Translations under genes and position numbers: made by a program
Shown here: in pieces, positions 12,190 through 24,899 of the stretch
Position numbering within the stretch: the first letter of the stretch is position 1
How the letters are laid out: every line of letters begins with the position of its first letter
Assembly: GCA_043228905.1 (NCBI GenBank)
Contig: JBHGNT010000010.1
Coordinates: forward strand, 2,976,001-3,040,000
Source: Azolla caroliniana
Lineage: Eukaryota; Polypodiophyta
Reading direction: 5' to 3'
DNA length: 64,000 nucleotides
Notes under the pieces: generated by a model
Database searches by the model: none
Seen by the model: the letters and a program-made list of their open reading frames with translations, nothing else
What the model was told of the DNA's origin: nothing

Positions 12190-12870
12190 TTGTAATACTG
12201 ATCATACATTTCATGAAGAGAACAATGATGAGACAGTGTATTTGTGGAAACATCAATTTATAGAAAGGAAGTGGGGTGAGTATTCCTATAAACCAACACA
12301 AGGTTTGCATATACTTTCACGCAGAGAACAAGAGTGAGACAATGCATCATGTAGTGGAAACATCAATCTATGAAAAGGAAGTTGAAAGAGTTACAATCCT
12401 TGCGTATAAGAGGGTCCATTTTATTATTAGATATATTATCTACAAAAAAAATTACAACACAATCCTCAGGCAGGTATTCATTTCTTCATTTCTACACTAG
12501 CATAAGAACAAGAGGGTTCAATTGATTATTAGGAATATTATTATAAACAATTTTTTTAAAACTATTTCCGTGAGTAGTTATCTTCATATCTTAAGGCATA
12601 CATAACCTCAGTACTCTATAAAACTTTAGAAGCCATCCATACAACCATATCATATGGCTATACATACAGAGCCATAAGAGTTACGATAAGAGGTTCAATT
12701 TATTATTAGATATATCATTCACAACAAAAACAAATTCAATCATTTATGTGAGTAGTTATCTCCATATCTTTAGGTGTAAGCACAGTACTCTATAAAACTT
12801 TACAAACCATGCATACAACCATAAGCACTGTTCGTCAATGAAATCTTATATATATATATATATATGACTA
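12190..12870. repeat. degenerate tandem repeat region
   Basis: Phrases such as GAGACAGTG...GGAAACATCAAT (12230 and 12340), GGTTCAATTTATTATTAG (about 12515 and 12690) and AGTACTCTATAAAACTTTA (12610 and 12785) recur at roughly 110-180 bp intervals. A TA-dinucleotide run lies at 12849-12866. Confidence 0.5.
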
Positions 12871-13670
12871 AACATGAGGTTGCCAAAGTGAATAGGAAAA
12901 GCTATAAATATCATGACAATGACATATTGATAAATGGAATGCGATGGTGAATGATTATTAGGTTGAAATAACTATAATCCTTGACCGAGTTTTACAGGTC
13001 TACATGGGTATTATTTTTCATGCTAGGCCCAAAACACAATGTGAAAACATTTGAATGCAGACCAAGAAAACATTTCTTTTCTGGTGTGTGTAATATATTT
13101 GTCAAAAGCTGAATGCTTAGGTTACACCACCAACGTTATCCCACACAGAATCCACAGGAGGAAGAGTGTAGTCCTCAGGTTGCAACGCTATGGCAAATTC
13201 TGGCAATTCTGGTACTTTATCTTTCCTCCTATTCCAAATATCTTTACATAAGATTCCATAATAATAATAAACATTACAAATAGTGTATTTGTTGCATGTG
13301 CATGTGTGTATGCAGGAGACAAATGAAATGTTATATTTAATGTCTTCAAAAGGACAAATTGGCCTATGAGACCAGATGTTACATCTATCTAAATCTTATC
13401 CAAGTATGAGCAAAAAGAACTTGGGCATAAACAATCTAGCATCCCTATGTAACAAGATTGTGATCAAACTACAATGATATAGGAACCATGGATACAAACT
13501 ATATAAATGAATATATATGTATATATATATACATGAGGGTAGAACATTCAATCGTCCTTAGTGAACAAGATGGGATATCGTGCATAATATCGGGAAATAA
13601 TACTATGTATCCCAGATGCAGGCAATGTCTTTGATGTCATAATCCATATATCCTCAGGCACATGGACCAT

Positions 13671-13866
13671 GCCAAATGAACTGCCAGGTCAAGCAATATC
13701 CCTCTACCAGGTGTTGGTTGTGCTTGCACTGAGGTTTCTTTGGAATGAATTTCTAAAGAAGTCTTGAGGCCAAATGAACTGCTAGGTCGAGTAATATCCC
13801 TCTATCAGATGTTGGTTGTGCTTGCACTGAGGTTTCTTTGGAATGAATTTCTAAAGAAGTCTCCAT
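13671..13866. repeat. tandem duplication of about 98 bp in the second LINE
   Basis: A block containing GTTGGTTGTGCTTGCACTG and TTGGAATGAATTTCTAAAG occurs twice head to tail with a few substitutions. Confidence 0.85.
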
Positions 13867-14253
13867 ATCTGAGCTTTGTACAGGCACTGCTGACCAGCTA
13901 CTGTTCAGGAGAGACTCTACATCTACGGATTATCAGTAAAACTCCCCAAACATCCATGATCTTAGAAGTCAATGACTTTGGAGAATGGTCTAAATCCTCC
14001 ATAAAGAGGCAGTGGAAAAGTCCTCGGATATCACTGTGCAGTAACATACGCAGTGCTCCTAGGAGTGGGGGTTATTTTAGTGTAGGACATTTTTTCCTCA
14101 GAAGATAAGGCCTTGGACATACCTATCTGTATCTCCAACTGATGTGATCAGGTGTGAATCTGTTCAATGGTGCTTCTCAATCCATGAGACAGATGGATAT
14201 CAAATATCTACAGTATAGTATATATCTATCCTCAATGACATGAAGGTATGTTG

Positions 14254-14555
14254 TAACCACTTTTGAATATTGTGGTCGAGACCCCACTTGATTTGTAAAC
14301 CTTCATTGATTTGTGGCATGAGTAATAGAGATAACGAAAGTTGTGATTTGTCTACAGGGTTGTATTGTTGTCCAACTTCACTGTGTCTCTTGATTTCCAG
14401 CAAGTAACCACTTTTGAATATTGTGGTCGAGACCCCACTTGATTTGTAAACCTTCATTGATTTGGGGCATGAGTAATAGAGATAATGAAAGTTGTGATTT
14501 GTCTACGGGGTTGTATTGTTGTCCAACTTCACTGTGTCTCTTGATTTCCAGCAAG
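14254..14555. repeat. tandem duplication of 151 bp in the second LINE
   Basis: Copies at 14254-14404 and 14405-14555 differ at only a few positions. Both begin TAACCACTTTTGAATATTG and end in CTTGATTTCCAGCAAG. Confidence 0.92.
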
Positions 14556-15990
14556 AACAGTCTAAGAGTGTTGTTGGTCTTTGTATTGCAATAACTTGCA
14601 TAGGAATTGGTATCTTTGAATATGAAACATAATACAAGAGGACTTGAGCTGTTCTATACACTATTAAGCACATGATATGTGTAGCCATATAAGAGGGCCT
14701 TGTGGTATATCATCATGCAATGTATGCAAAAAGAGTGCCTTATAGTGATCCATGTTCCGAACGAAAGGTGGTGTTGGGCTCATCCACTTCTATCTACTTT
14801 ACTGAAATGAGCTTGGACCACTCAAGTTTTTTCCACTTATGTCAGAGTGTGGATAATCCAAACTATATTGGAATGAAGCAGTGCATTTATATGTATAAGA
14901 TGTGATAGGAAGCATTTCTCTATTTCAGCAAACGAACGATGATTATCTCCATGTTTTGCTAATTGTTTGGATGACAAAAATGCCAACCTTCTGTATATTT
15001 TTGCTTTGTGCGCCCAAAAATCCTTTGGATACCAGTCATTGATTGGAATAATGCCTCCGTTACTGTTGGGGCTGTTCCCAGCTCACCTGGATTATATCAT
15101 GTAGACAATCATCGAGGCTAAAGGTTGGTACAAATCTCTCCAATGTGGCCCTTGAAGGCTCGATCACTGTGTTTCTACCCTGTACGAGAAGGGTCAATGT
15201 TACAAGAATACCAAACAATTATGAGTTTGTTTGTGGTCCATGGAATCATATATATTACAGTCTCTCGAAGGCACCAATAGCTACATATCCATGAGAAACT
15301 GAAGCACAAGCAGACTCCTGTAGCTCTTTCCATCCTCCTAGTCAAGAGGGGAGAACCAAGGACTAGTGAATGTCACACCTATGCATGTAAATAGGATTTT
15401 TTGTATGTGCCATTTTATCTTCTCCTAAGAAGAAACTCAGTTTCAATTTTGTTGCCTATCCTTGAGTGGTAATTAAAATTTCTGAAAGTTTATTTACAAA
15501 TCTGTCAATACAAAATGACTTTAAATGCACCAAGTTGTCTGTGTAGTTTCTTAAGGCAGTCAGAGATCAACACAATGCCATCAGCATATAGTCATATTGA
15601 TTTAAGGTTTACAATCAGATCAACACAATGTCAAACATATAATGACCATAGAAAGTGGGTGATAATGGGCATTGCTTGTTTCACCTTTATCATGCCAGCC
15701 ACGAACTCCCATAACCCATAATGCGCAGGGACTTCTCCTGAAACTTATTCATATAGTGCACACATTCCCCATTGCATTAGGACACCACAGGCTTCTAGTC
15801 ACTGCATGAGCTGAGCACGTGGCAAAATGTCAAAGGCTTTCCAGAAGTCCATAAAGTAACAATAGAATCCTTTTATAGGCTATTCTTTCCTCAATAAGGC
15901 TTCAGTCTGTGATCCAAAATGACGAACTCCTTTTTGAAAACCTGCCTGTCTGGCTGAAGCCATCCCTTTCTCTATACCCATACAAGAATG

Positions 15991-16764
15991 TTAGAGAAAT
16001 AGAGAGATGTGGGCATTCTAGCCTTTTATAGAATGTTCCCTTGGTAGAAATATGAATCTTAGATCTCTTGATCAAAGATTTTGGAATGGAAGTGAAATTT
16101 ACTTGATTCATATGTCGACATTCCTTTCCATGACTAACAGTGAAAAAAGAAGTATTAAGCTTATGATCTTAATATGTATGCTCCAGATGAAAAGTATCTG
16201 CATATTCAGACCTGAATTTCCTTTATATTGCTTTCACAACACAAACTTCCACATGTAGAGACAATACTGCTTGCATCATTGATAACTAGCTCACTTCTAT
16301 TGAACTATGCAACTGTGTCTTCTGTTTTGGCAGGATCTACCTAGCAAAATATCCTAAAATATGTACACAAGAATTGCAGTTCTAGATTCGTAGTTTCTTT
16401 CAAATCTCTTTTTTTGGGATGGATGCCTAGTTCTCTATTGATCAAATCTTTATCGGGATATTTGAACAGGCTCTTGGTATTGAATGATATGGGATTGCCA
16501 ATACCTTGTAAAATCTTATACCTACAGTTTATACTCTTCTACCTTATCAGTTGGGAGAGTATACCTTTATCTCTCAACAATTATGTGCGTCGTCAACAAG
16601 TCACTCACATAGTTGATAGTGAAATTAAGTGATGCATAATATGGCAACTTACTGGTCTTGATGGAAAATCTCAGTGAATGTGATTTTGTCAATAGCAACC
16701 ACATCCATGAGGACCATTTTTCTTGTGGAACTGCATTTTGAAAACTTACAATCAGGTGTGAAGC
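15991..16764. other. spacer downstream of the BRO1-like gene
   Basis: AT-rich sequence with no supported coding region. It is expected to include the 3' UTR of the minus-strand gene that ends at 16765. Confidence 0.4.
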
Positions 16765-19700
16765 TTACTTAGTAGGATTTCTTTGGCCGTCGTGAATTTG
16801 TCCCATATTTGAAGCATCCTTTGGTATCCTTGCCGACAAGAATTTCATCGAACCTGTCAAGGGTGGAACCCTGAAGAGTAACCACAGTATCAGAGTATAT
16901 CAGACCATTTGCAGATGAATGCAAAGAAACTTTCCATTTTGTGATAGAATGCCATGTATAAGACTAGAGAAGGGAATGTATAATCATGACGTGATATTGT
17001 AAACCTATCAGGACTATATTAGATATGTTTGAAATCATTGGATGTTCTTGGATTGCAAGCAGTGCTTTGGTAACAAGATTTTTAATTTATATTTTGTACT
17101 TTCGCATTTTAAGCAACATTAGTTCAGAATTCACATGCAGAGAATAGAGTTGACCTTGTTGCTGGAGTGGTGGCACAGAAATCTGCACAAAATGTCTTGC
17201 TGTCTGTTAACAAACTATCTGCTAATTGTAGACACAATGCTGCCTTTGTCATGTGGTCTTCATCAGCCCTTTCATACAATATGAGTCCATGGAAATAGTA
17301 TGCAGTTGCCTGGAAAACATGTAAGAATAATCAAGATGTTGTAATTCAAACTTCTGAACTATTTCTCAAATCATCTTAGAATATTTTCGAAGCACAATGT
17401 AATATATGGTGATAATACTCATTAATGTGACTTGGAAGAAAGTTGGATTTTTAACCTACAAAAAGAAATAGGAGAAAAGTGTCTTCTAAGATAAACCAGT
17501 ACTCAGTACATTCTATAAGTGATTATCACTCACATGTGCATTTAAAGTAGGATCCATTGTAGAATTGATCTACGTGATGACATATGCTTGCATCGCCACC
17601 AAAAGTTTCACCTACAGGTGAAGGCATCCTTTAGTTGCAACTTGCTGGCCATTTACTTTCCAAGTAAAACAGTTTCGGAAAGCCATCATTCATTTGTTCA
17701 TTTCTGGAAGTTCATGATTTAAACTCTCCTGGAATCTTATCTTTCAGTTTCACATTGAAACAATATTCATAATATTGACCTTGATATTATTCAGTACTAA
17801 CCTAAAATTGAGACAGCCTTCAAACTCTCAGGGTCCTCTATCTAGGCATGATTCTAAATATAAAGCTGAATGTATAGTACTTCTCATATCTAGAACTGAT
17901 CTAAATAAAGACATATGCTGGTGTTGCCACCAAACGTTTCATCTACAGGTACATGCATTATTTAGTTGCAACTTGCTGGACATTTACTTTCCAGGCAAAA
18001 GAGCTCTCAGAAAGCCATCATTCATTTGTTAATTTCTACTACTTCATACTTTAAACTCTACTGGAATCTAATGTTTCTGTTCCAGACTGAAACAACATTC
18101 ACAATATTGACCTTGATATTGTTCAATTCTTGACCTAAAACTGAGCATTCATATGGCCCTCAAACTATCAAAGTCCTGTATATAGGCATGATTCTAAAAT
18201 ATAAAGCTGCAATTGTGTAGTAATCCTCATATCTAGAATTAATGTATATGATAAAATATGCTTGACTCAAACAAAATTTTCACCTACGAGTGAATGCATT
18301 TTTCACTTGCACCTTGCTGGCAATTTCCTTTCCAAGTAAGACAGTCTTCAATAAGACATCATTGATTTGTTCATTTCCAAAACTTTATACCCTAAACTCT
18401 ACTGGAATCTAACCTTTTAGTTATGCATCGAAATAACATTCATGATAATCGGATCTAAATCTGCACAGACACGGCACGGCCTTCATAATATTCAATTCTC
18501 AGCCTAAATCTTAACAGACACGGGCATCAAACTATAAGGGTTCTATTCATAGACACGATTCGAAAATATAAAGCTGAATATGTTGTACTTCTCCTCATAT
18601 CTAGATTCATTGACTTGGTCCAGAATTCATTCTTAGCATGCATATATGGTACAATAGTGATTAATGTAAGACCTTATAGTTCAAATACTGATTAAACTAC
18701 AGGCCTTATTGCTTACCTTCGCTTCAGCAAGTTTCCAATCAATAAACAGGTTGTGTTTTTTCCCCCATATCTGTCCATCGCATGTTTTTGGAATTTTATT
18801 TTTCACCTTTTTTCAATAACAAATAAAGTGATATGTAAGTATCCATATGATATCAAGAACTAAGAGAATCCCATTAAATTGATTGCAATATAGATCAAAT
18901 ACCTGCTCCCAGCATGTCAGTTGCTCACATGCTAGCCGTCTTTTCACAGCAAGAGTTGCCTTTGCATTGTCAATTGCAAAGCTGAGTTGAATCTCTATGC
19001 CCTGAAAGTATCATGAACTTTGTTCAGTTATGAGTCATAAACATTACAATCATTGCAAAGGCTGAGGATGAAATCATTACATACTTGAGCTAATGTTTGC
19101 ATAAACAGTGCATACAAAGTATCTTTCCGTAGATTTGGTGGTAACTTCTCCCTATAGATAATAACACCATTAAGAGCATTAAAACAATGTACGATTAACT
19201 TATGTTGGTTTGGAATTTTAAGCATTACACAGAAATATCTGATCCATACATATTACATACAAATCTTGCAGGTTAATATACACTACTAATCCTACATAGC
19301 TAGAGATTACAAATATAGCGCTTGGTTATTGGAAACTAAAGCTTACATGACATCTTCGGACATCTCTGTCATCACAGAATTTAAGGAACACTCGGGAATT
19401 TCAGATAGTAACTTATGCTGATTTGGAATGTTAAGCATTCCACAGAAACATCTGATCTATACATTTTACATACAAATCTTGCTTGTTACTATATTTTACC
19501 AATCCTGTAGTAGCTAGAGTCAATACAAATACAGTACTTGGTTAGTGGAACTAAAGCTTACATGAGATCTTCGGACATCTCAGTCATCACCGAATTTAAG
19601 GCACACTTGAGAATTCCAGATGCTTTAAGAAACGCATCCAACGAAGCCCGTTTGTTTTCTGTAATAATAACATTCCACTGCAACAATAATGAGTTTCTTA

Positions 19701-21445
19701 TGTTTTCGTAATAGGAATTTAGCAAATTCCTCACATATATTCTGCTTTCTTATGGCAAAATGCATACATGTCTGAAGCACAGAATAACTAAAATGTGATA
19801 TATGTATAATATGTCAGCTTGAAAAGAATAATCTGTTACATATGACATAAAAAAATCAAACTTAAATGATCTCTTCTTGTTTCCCAATAGATGCTCAATC
19901 TTTTTACAAATAAAATCTCTGATGGAACGAGGACATCGCAGAATGTAAACTGCATAAATCATAAAAGTATGTAATGCCGGTATATCAAAATTAAAAAGTT
20001 ACTGATCTAAAGCAGAAGTGTGAAGATTTTGATGTTAACATAAGCTGAGACACCTTTTTCTTTCATTCATGCAAAATCAAAATTAGAACTTCAATTTCTC
20101 TAACATACCATCACTAATTCTAGTTGGATATCCATCCATATGTGGTCGTGGTGTGAGTAAAAAATTTGCCTCAGATAATGCAAGCATTGCTAGCAAATGT
20201 AGCAGTGAGAGCAGCTCATACCGAGCATCAGCGATCGTAGTCTCCTAGATAAAAAAACCAATCACAAAGAGTTAAATATGATATCATGCAACATGAAACA
20301 TTGTTAGATTCAAACCAAATTCTTCAAAAGTTGAAAAAGGACAAGGTTTTTCAGGGAATAATGGAAAGCACCTGGTGATGGCTGCCTGAATCCATCCAAG
20401 AAAAAACCAATGCTGCTTCTTGTTTTTTATCTGTCATTCAGCCATAAGAGAAGATACAGCTTTGAACCTTGTTCATAAAAATTTCCCAGTCTTTATTTTA
20501 TGATGTGTGAGACCTCCAGATTCAGGTGAAAGTCGGTTTGGAAACAGATATTTACCTTGATCAATCAAGGCAAGTAAGAATGGTATATACTCTTCTATAG
20601 CCAGCTGAAGGTCAGTTGTCATTGTTGATGTTACATCTGCAGAAATGCAAAACAAAATTCAGACATAGATTGAAGACCATTCCTCGTCCCATGGTTTGTA
20701 TATGCCCAGTTGACATTAAAATGCATGTTATGGAGTGGCTAACATTCCGTTATAAAAGAGCATGTCAAAACAATGCCATCTTGAAGGTAGATCAATAAAC
20801 ATAAGCATAGGACAAACATCAAAATATTTTGAATATATACCAGAATACTCATTATTTGCTACTACACAGGTATTCTAGTAATTTTGGAAACAAATCATAA
20901 ATCAAATTGAAGTGTTGATTTAAGGACAAAACACCAAAAAGTACCCCTGGGCATGAATTTGATGGGTATTTACTGAATAAATTACCACACTACCCCTCTG
21001 AGATAGTGCATTTGTGAGGTATTGTGGTGATTTTCCCTAGAATAAATGGATAGATGGAATCTTTGTAATACCCATACATTTTCAAATCTTTGTAATAAAT
21101 TCGTGGAGGCTATTTTGGTGATTTTCCGTAGAATTGATTACCATTATGTGGAGGAGGGTGAAGCTGCAGTTTGTGGTGGTATTTGGCAGATGATGATGTG
21201 CTAGATTTCTTCTTGTGTAGACTGAGCTTTGCATCTTCTCCTTTTGCAATGACTTCAATGCGGGTTCGCAAAGCGATGAGATGATCAACCATTGGCTGTG
21301 ATAGAAAACTCGCACTGGTTAGATTAGCCTGCGCAATATTCTCTCTGCTTCTGCAAGGAACTCTCAACGTAGGCACAAATGCAAACACAGCATTTCCTAA
21401 TGATTTATCACCATCATCTTCTTGCGAGGAGTGCACACAACCCAT
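16765..21445 (-). CDS. BRO1-like (endosomal targeting) domain protein, complete, 10 exons
   Basis: Ten minus-strand exons join in frame from ATG (21443-21445) to TAA (16765-16767): 21142-21445, 20556-20636, 20372-20430, 20109-20244, 19562-19658, 19085-19151, 18903-19001, 18717-18770, 17155-17309 and 16765-16870. They total 1158 bp, or 385 residues, and every boundary has GT/AG ends. Family blocks appear in order: VFAFVPTLRVP, DLQLAIEEYIPFLLAL, ARYELLSLLHLLAMLALS, RASLDAFLKASGILKCAL, LRKDTLYALFMQTLAQ, IDNAKATLAVKRRLACE, TAYYFHGLIL and GSMKFLSARIPKD. This is the plant BRO1-like family, related to Alix/BROX proteins that dock on ESCRT-III at endosomes. The N-terminus MGCVHSS has the Gly2-Cys3 arrangement of myristoylated and palmitoylated proteins. 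The C-terminus is shorter than is usual in the family. No disabling change was seen. Confidence 0.93.
17575..18610. repeat. tandem array of about 335 bp, three copies, in a BRO1-like intron
   Basis: Three diverged units begin near 17579, 17910 and 18252. Each carries an ACATATGCTTG-like start, then AACTTGCTGGCCATTTACTTTCC-like sequence, then a TCTAGGCATGATTCTAAA-like sequence near its end. They lie in the 1.4-kb intron between exons 8 and 9. Confidence 0.88.
19196..19625. repeat. tandem duplication (about 215 bp) copying part of BRO1-like exon 5
   Basis: The block 19411-19625, which includes the 3' part of exon 5 and its splice donor, is repeated at 19196-19410 with moderate divergence. The second copy sits downstream in the following intron. 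It keeps the GTAAGC-like donor but lacks the exon's acceptor and 5' part. Confidence 0.85.
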
Positions 21446-22325
21446 AATATCTCTACTCTGGAAACAGAAAAAAAATAAGTCTCAAATCCCATTGGTTTTC
21501 TGTTACTGTTAGCTTTGTGGTGTGATAAGCTTAGCTATCTGAAATAACCATACTTTTCTTCCTTAAAAACAATTCATTTCCAAACTGAGAACTCCAATCC
21601 ATGATGACTACTAGCTAATTGATAAGCTTAATAATCCGGAATAACCATAGTCTTGTGACTCAAGAACAATTAATTCCGAGATTGGAAAGCAAGTTTATTC
21701 CTCTTGTGTGTGATGCAGTCACTATAGTTGACAATAATTATGCGTTTTACTCAATGCAATTCATTGACAAATAATTCAACAGAATATACATGTGTAGTGT
21801 TAGATACCTTGTGGAGATCAGTAGGCTGAAATTATGATATGTCTCCCCACTATTACCAATGTGTTCATCTAGACTGCGAATTAAAAATTCAGACATGAAA
21901 AATAATAATACTATATTCTTTGCAGAGAAGTAATTAATTTCGCTCAATGAGTACCTTATTAAAATCAGCAAGCTGAGATGACCAATTTCTTCCCACTATT
22001 ACCAAATTCAGCTGATCTACTCAGTTAAATAATAATGAGAAAATTTTTAACTTAGAATACATATAGATATTTAACTAGAATGTTTACAGGAAAATAATAT
22101 TTATTATTATTAATTATTGTTGATTTCTGAAAAGCAATAATTTATTGCTAGATGAATGCTAAACTAAAAAGATTATTTAAAAACTATAAATAAATAAAAG
22201 CATTAGCAGAGAAACAAATGATTCAATCACAAAAGGAATGCTAAACCATTTATCTGAAAGTAAAACTTATGAAAAATGGTCCAAATAAAGAGAGAATAGT
22301 TAAGGATTAATGTCAGGTAAACTAA
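21446..22325 (-). other. 5' flank of the BRO1-like gene
   Basis: AT-rich noncoding sequence upstream of the start codon. Two related blocks with CCCACTATTACCAA near 21847 and 21993 suggest an older duplication. No promoter element can be assigned with confidence. Confidence 0.4.
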
Positions 22326-22329
22326 TTAA

Positions 22330-23420
22330 ATGAACCTGAGGATGAAACTTAGTTAGGTTGGGGTTGTTTTTCTACAATCAGATTTAGGATTATTTATCCA
22401 ATGAGCAGAAATTTCTGTATTAATGACCCAAAAAATAAATAAATAAACATGAGAATGAAAATATGTTGGCTTGGTCTTTTTTTCAACTATTTTAGGATTA
22501 TTGATCCTGGAAGGAAAAAAACAGAATTCAGTTAGGGTTGTAGATATTGATCCAATTAAAAAGAAAAACGTATGGATTAACGATCCCACAAAAATAATGG
22601 ATCAATGATTCATACATAAATAATAAAACAATAAACCTGACGATGAAACTGAGTTGGATAAGGGTTGTTTCTTTTTCGATTAGGTTTCGGATTATTGATC
22701 CAAAGAAGAACTCAAAAAATTATTCCAAAAAAAAAAAACCAAAAGATGAAGGAGTAATGATCCAAACATAAATTAAATTGATAGATAAACCTGAAGATGT
22801 AACTGAGTAAAGTTAGGGTTATTTTGTTTTTTAATTGGATTTGCCAAGAAAAAAAAATCTAAACGTTAATGATCCCACAAAAGAGGGAAAAGAAATGGTT
22901 ATTGATTAATTATCCATGAATAAATCAAATAAATATACCTGAGGATGAAACTGAGTCGGGTTAGGGGTGTGTTTCGTCAATTTATTTTGGGATTCTTGAT
23001 TCATGAAGGTTCATAATCCCAAAAAGGCAAAAACAATATAAGTATTAATGATTTCTAATAAATAAAATAAACTTGAGGATGAGCCTTATGTCTTTTTATT
23101 TTGTTTTCCTGGATCAACAATCCTAAGCCCAACTGGAGAAAACAATCATCACAGACCGAATAAAGAAAAAAAATTCAAAATTAAGGCTTAATTATCCATG
23201 CATGAGTAAGTAAATAAATAAATAAACCTGAAGATGAAACCTTGTTGATTTTCTTAATTGGATTTAGGGATATTAACCCCCCCTCCCCCCACCCCACATA
23301 AAACAAACATCCTACTAACGTTTCCCAACAACAAGAAAAAGAAAAAGAACCTAAGGATTAACGATCCAAAATTAAGTAAATCAGATTGAATGGGTAAAAA
23401 ACCTGAGGATGAACCTGGAT
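22330..23420. repeat. diverged tandem array upstream of the BRO1-like gene, about 8 units
   Basis: An ACCTGAGGATGAAAC-like core recurs near 22334, 22446, 22635, 22788, 22937, 23070, 23226 and 23401. Spacing is 112-189 bp, typically about 150. Most units continue with GAGTTGGGTTAGGGTTG-like and GGATTATTGATCC-like sequence. On the minus strand, the sense of the gene, the core reads GTTTCATCCTCAGGT. Confidence 0.8.
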
Positions 23421-23494
23421 TGGGATGAGTTTGAAAGATTTTTGCTTTTGCTTTTGCCTTTGCCTTTCTGCATTGGGACTTGCGAGAAGAAGAA

Positions 23495-23637
23495 AGAATG
23501 GAGATTTTTTTTTTATTTTTTTTTGGGGGGGGGTATGGGTTGGGGAGGTTAAAAGCTCTTTGTCTGCGTGTGCGTGCGCGTGTGTCTGTCTGTATCTGTG
23601 TCAGGAGGGATTTGGCCGTGTAAGCAAGAAGAGAGAG

Positions 23638-23673
<36 letters not shown>

Positions 23674-23768
23674 GTGATGGTGATGGTGGTGATGAGGAAG
23701 AAGTGTTAAAACAGGGGAAGTGGTCCTCTCTCTCTCTCTCTCTCTCTCTCTAGACACACACACACACA
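23495..23768. repeat. cluster of simple repeats
   Basis: T-run and G-run at 23507-23533, TG-rich run at 23565-23600, AG run at 23641-23668, CT run at 23726-23750 and a CA run at 23754-23768. Apparent ORFs here are low-complexity artefacts. Confidence 0.9.
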
Positions 23769-23829
23769 TAGGCATACACGTGGCACTATACCATTGGTCC
23801 CCTCAACCTCTCCCTCTGCACGCGTGGCG

Positions 23830-23950
23830 CCACGCCAGTTCGCTCGTGGCAAGGCCGCGTAGCGCATAGCAGCCAAATGGCTTTTTACCACGCCATGCCA
23901 TGCACCAGGGGGTGGGTTCGAATCTCATTGCACCACATCTTTTACCAGCA
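23830..23950 (+). mobile_element. possible tRNA-derived SINE remnant
   Basis: A good RNA polymerase III B box, GGTTCGAATC, lies at 23914-23923, followed by TCATTGCACCAC. The preceding TTTACCACGCCATGCCATG stretch resembles tRNA-derived SINE bodies. No convincing A box was found. Confidence 0.35.
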
Positions 23951-23954
23951 CATG

Positions 23955-24052
23955 CCTTTGTCTGTGTTTGTGTTTGTGTTTGTGTTTGTGTTTGTGTTTG
24001 TGTTTGTGTTTGTGCCTGTGTCAGTGTCTGTGTTTGTGCCTGTGTCTGTGTG
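23955..24052. repeat. GTTTGT hexanucleotide minisatellite
   Basis: A run of TGTGTT/TGTGTC units covers about 95 bp and gives long meaningless open frames. Confidence 0.9.
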
Positions 24053-24071
24053 TGGCCATTGGGATCACCTT

Positions 24072-24092
24072 TACCAACTGAGCGAGAGCCAC
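24072..24092 (-). other. tRNA-like A box, possible second SINE end
   Basis: On the minus strand this reads TGGCTCTCGCTCAGTTGG, close to the A-box region of plant tRNAs and tRNA-derived SINEs. It faces the B box at 23914 in inverted orientation, so two SINE fragments could be head to head. Confidence 0.35.
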
Positions 24093-24899
24093 GATCATTT
24101 GGGCTCTTTCGTTTGTTAGCTATATGTATATTTTTTTTTTCTATTGCCCCATGTGAGCCTGGAGTCCGAGATTACCCCCCCTACAAACCTACTACTATAT
24201 GTGGAGATGTATGACCCCATTTTGTAGTACATAATGTATTGTAGGCGGGAATGGCATTTCCGTATCCACGAAACAAACCTTTCCCAACATGTTCCGTGTG
24301 TGTGTCGCTGATTTATTCACTCTCACTCCAATGTGAGACGAGACATTAGGGCACATGCCATCGACTATGCGCAGTTTGCCCGCCACGAAGTTCGAGTGTG
24401 TGTTTAAGTACCACGCTCTGATTCAAGCGGCTTGCCTTTTTATCACATTTGACTTTGTTCTCCACGAGTCTTCGACCAAACCTAATCCTTGCATGAATTT
24501 GTCTCACACCCGCGCTCTCAATTGCACCATTCAGTAACAAAAGTTCTTGAACATTAAGACTCACTACTCACTTCAACATAGTTCTTGAACAATGTCAGGT
24601 TTTTGGTTTCATAGGTCATATTTCATCTTCTACGATGAAAATAATCTCTCTCTCTCTCTCTCTCTCATGCATGGTTTTCACATAATGTATGTGTGCGTTA
24701 AGGCAACATATAATACAAAAAACACCTTATTGTCCCTACTATGATCTTGATGATCTTGTTGGTAGGGTCTAACTTCTAAGGTGGGATGACATAAAGGTTT
24801 TTCTTTCTCTCTCTAAAATTGCAGATGTCAAAAATTTAACTATCTTGATCTTCTCATCATTGTAATTTGTAATTGTGCATACCATGTTGGGAAGCCCAA

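Larger units (their letters stand above)
13325..15990 (-). mobile_element. second decayed LINE, same family as 3569-6128
   Basis: On the minus strand the 3' end at 13325-13395 carries the family's terminal hairpin. Upstream are stretches matching the LINE at 3569-6128: the region around 14360-14640 resembles 4020-4140, a degraded YAD block lies at 15576-15592, and a degraded KAFD block lies at about 15827-15850. The coding frame is destroyed throughout. Two internal tandem duplications are present. Confidence 0.7.

Noticed and set aside
19875-19962. Additional BRO1-like exon between exons 4 and 5
   Set aside because: The open frame there does not match the family, and exons 4 and 5 join in the correct phase without it.
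23254-24214. Several long open frames around the simple repeats
   Set aside because: They are translations of CT, AG, TG and GTTTGT arrays with no domain content.
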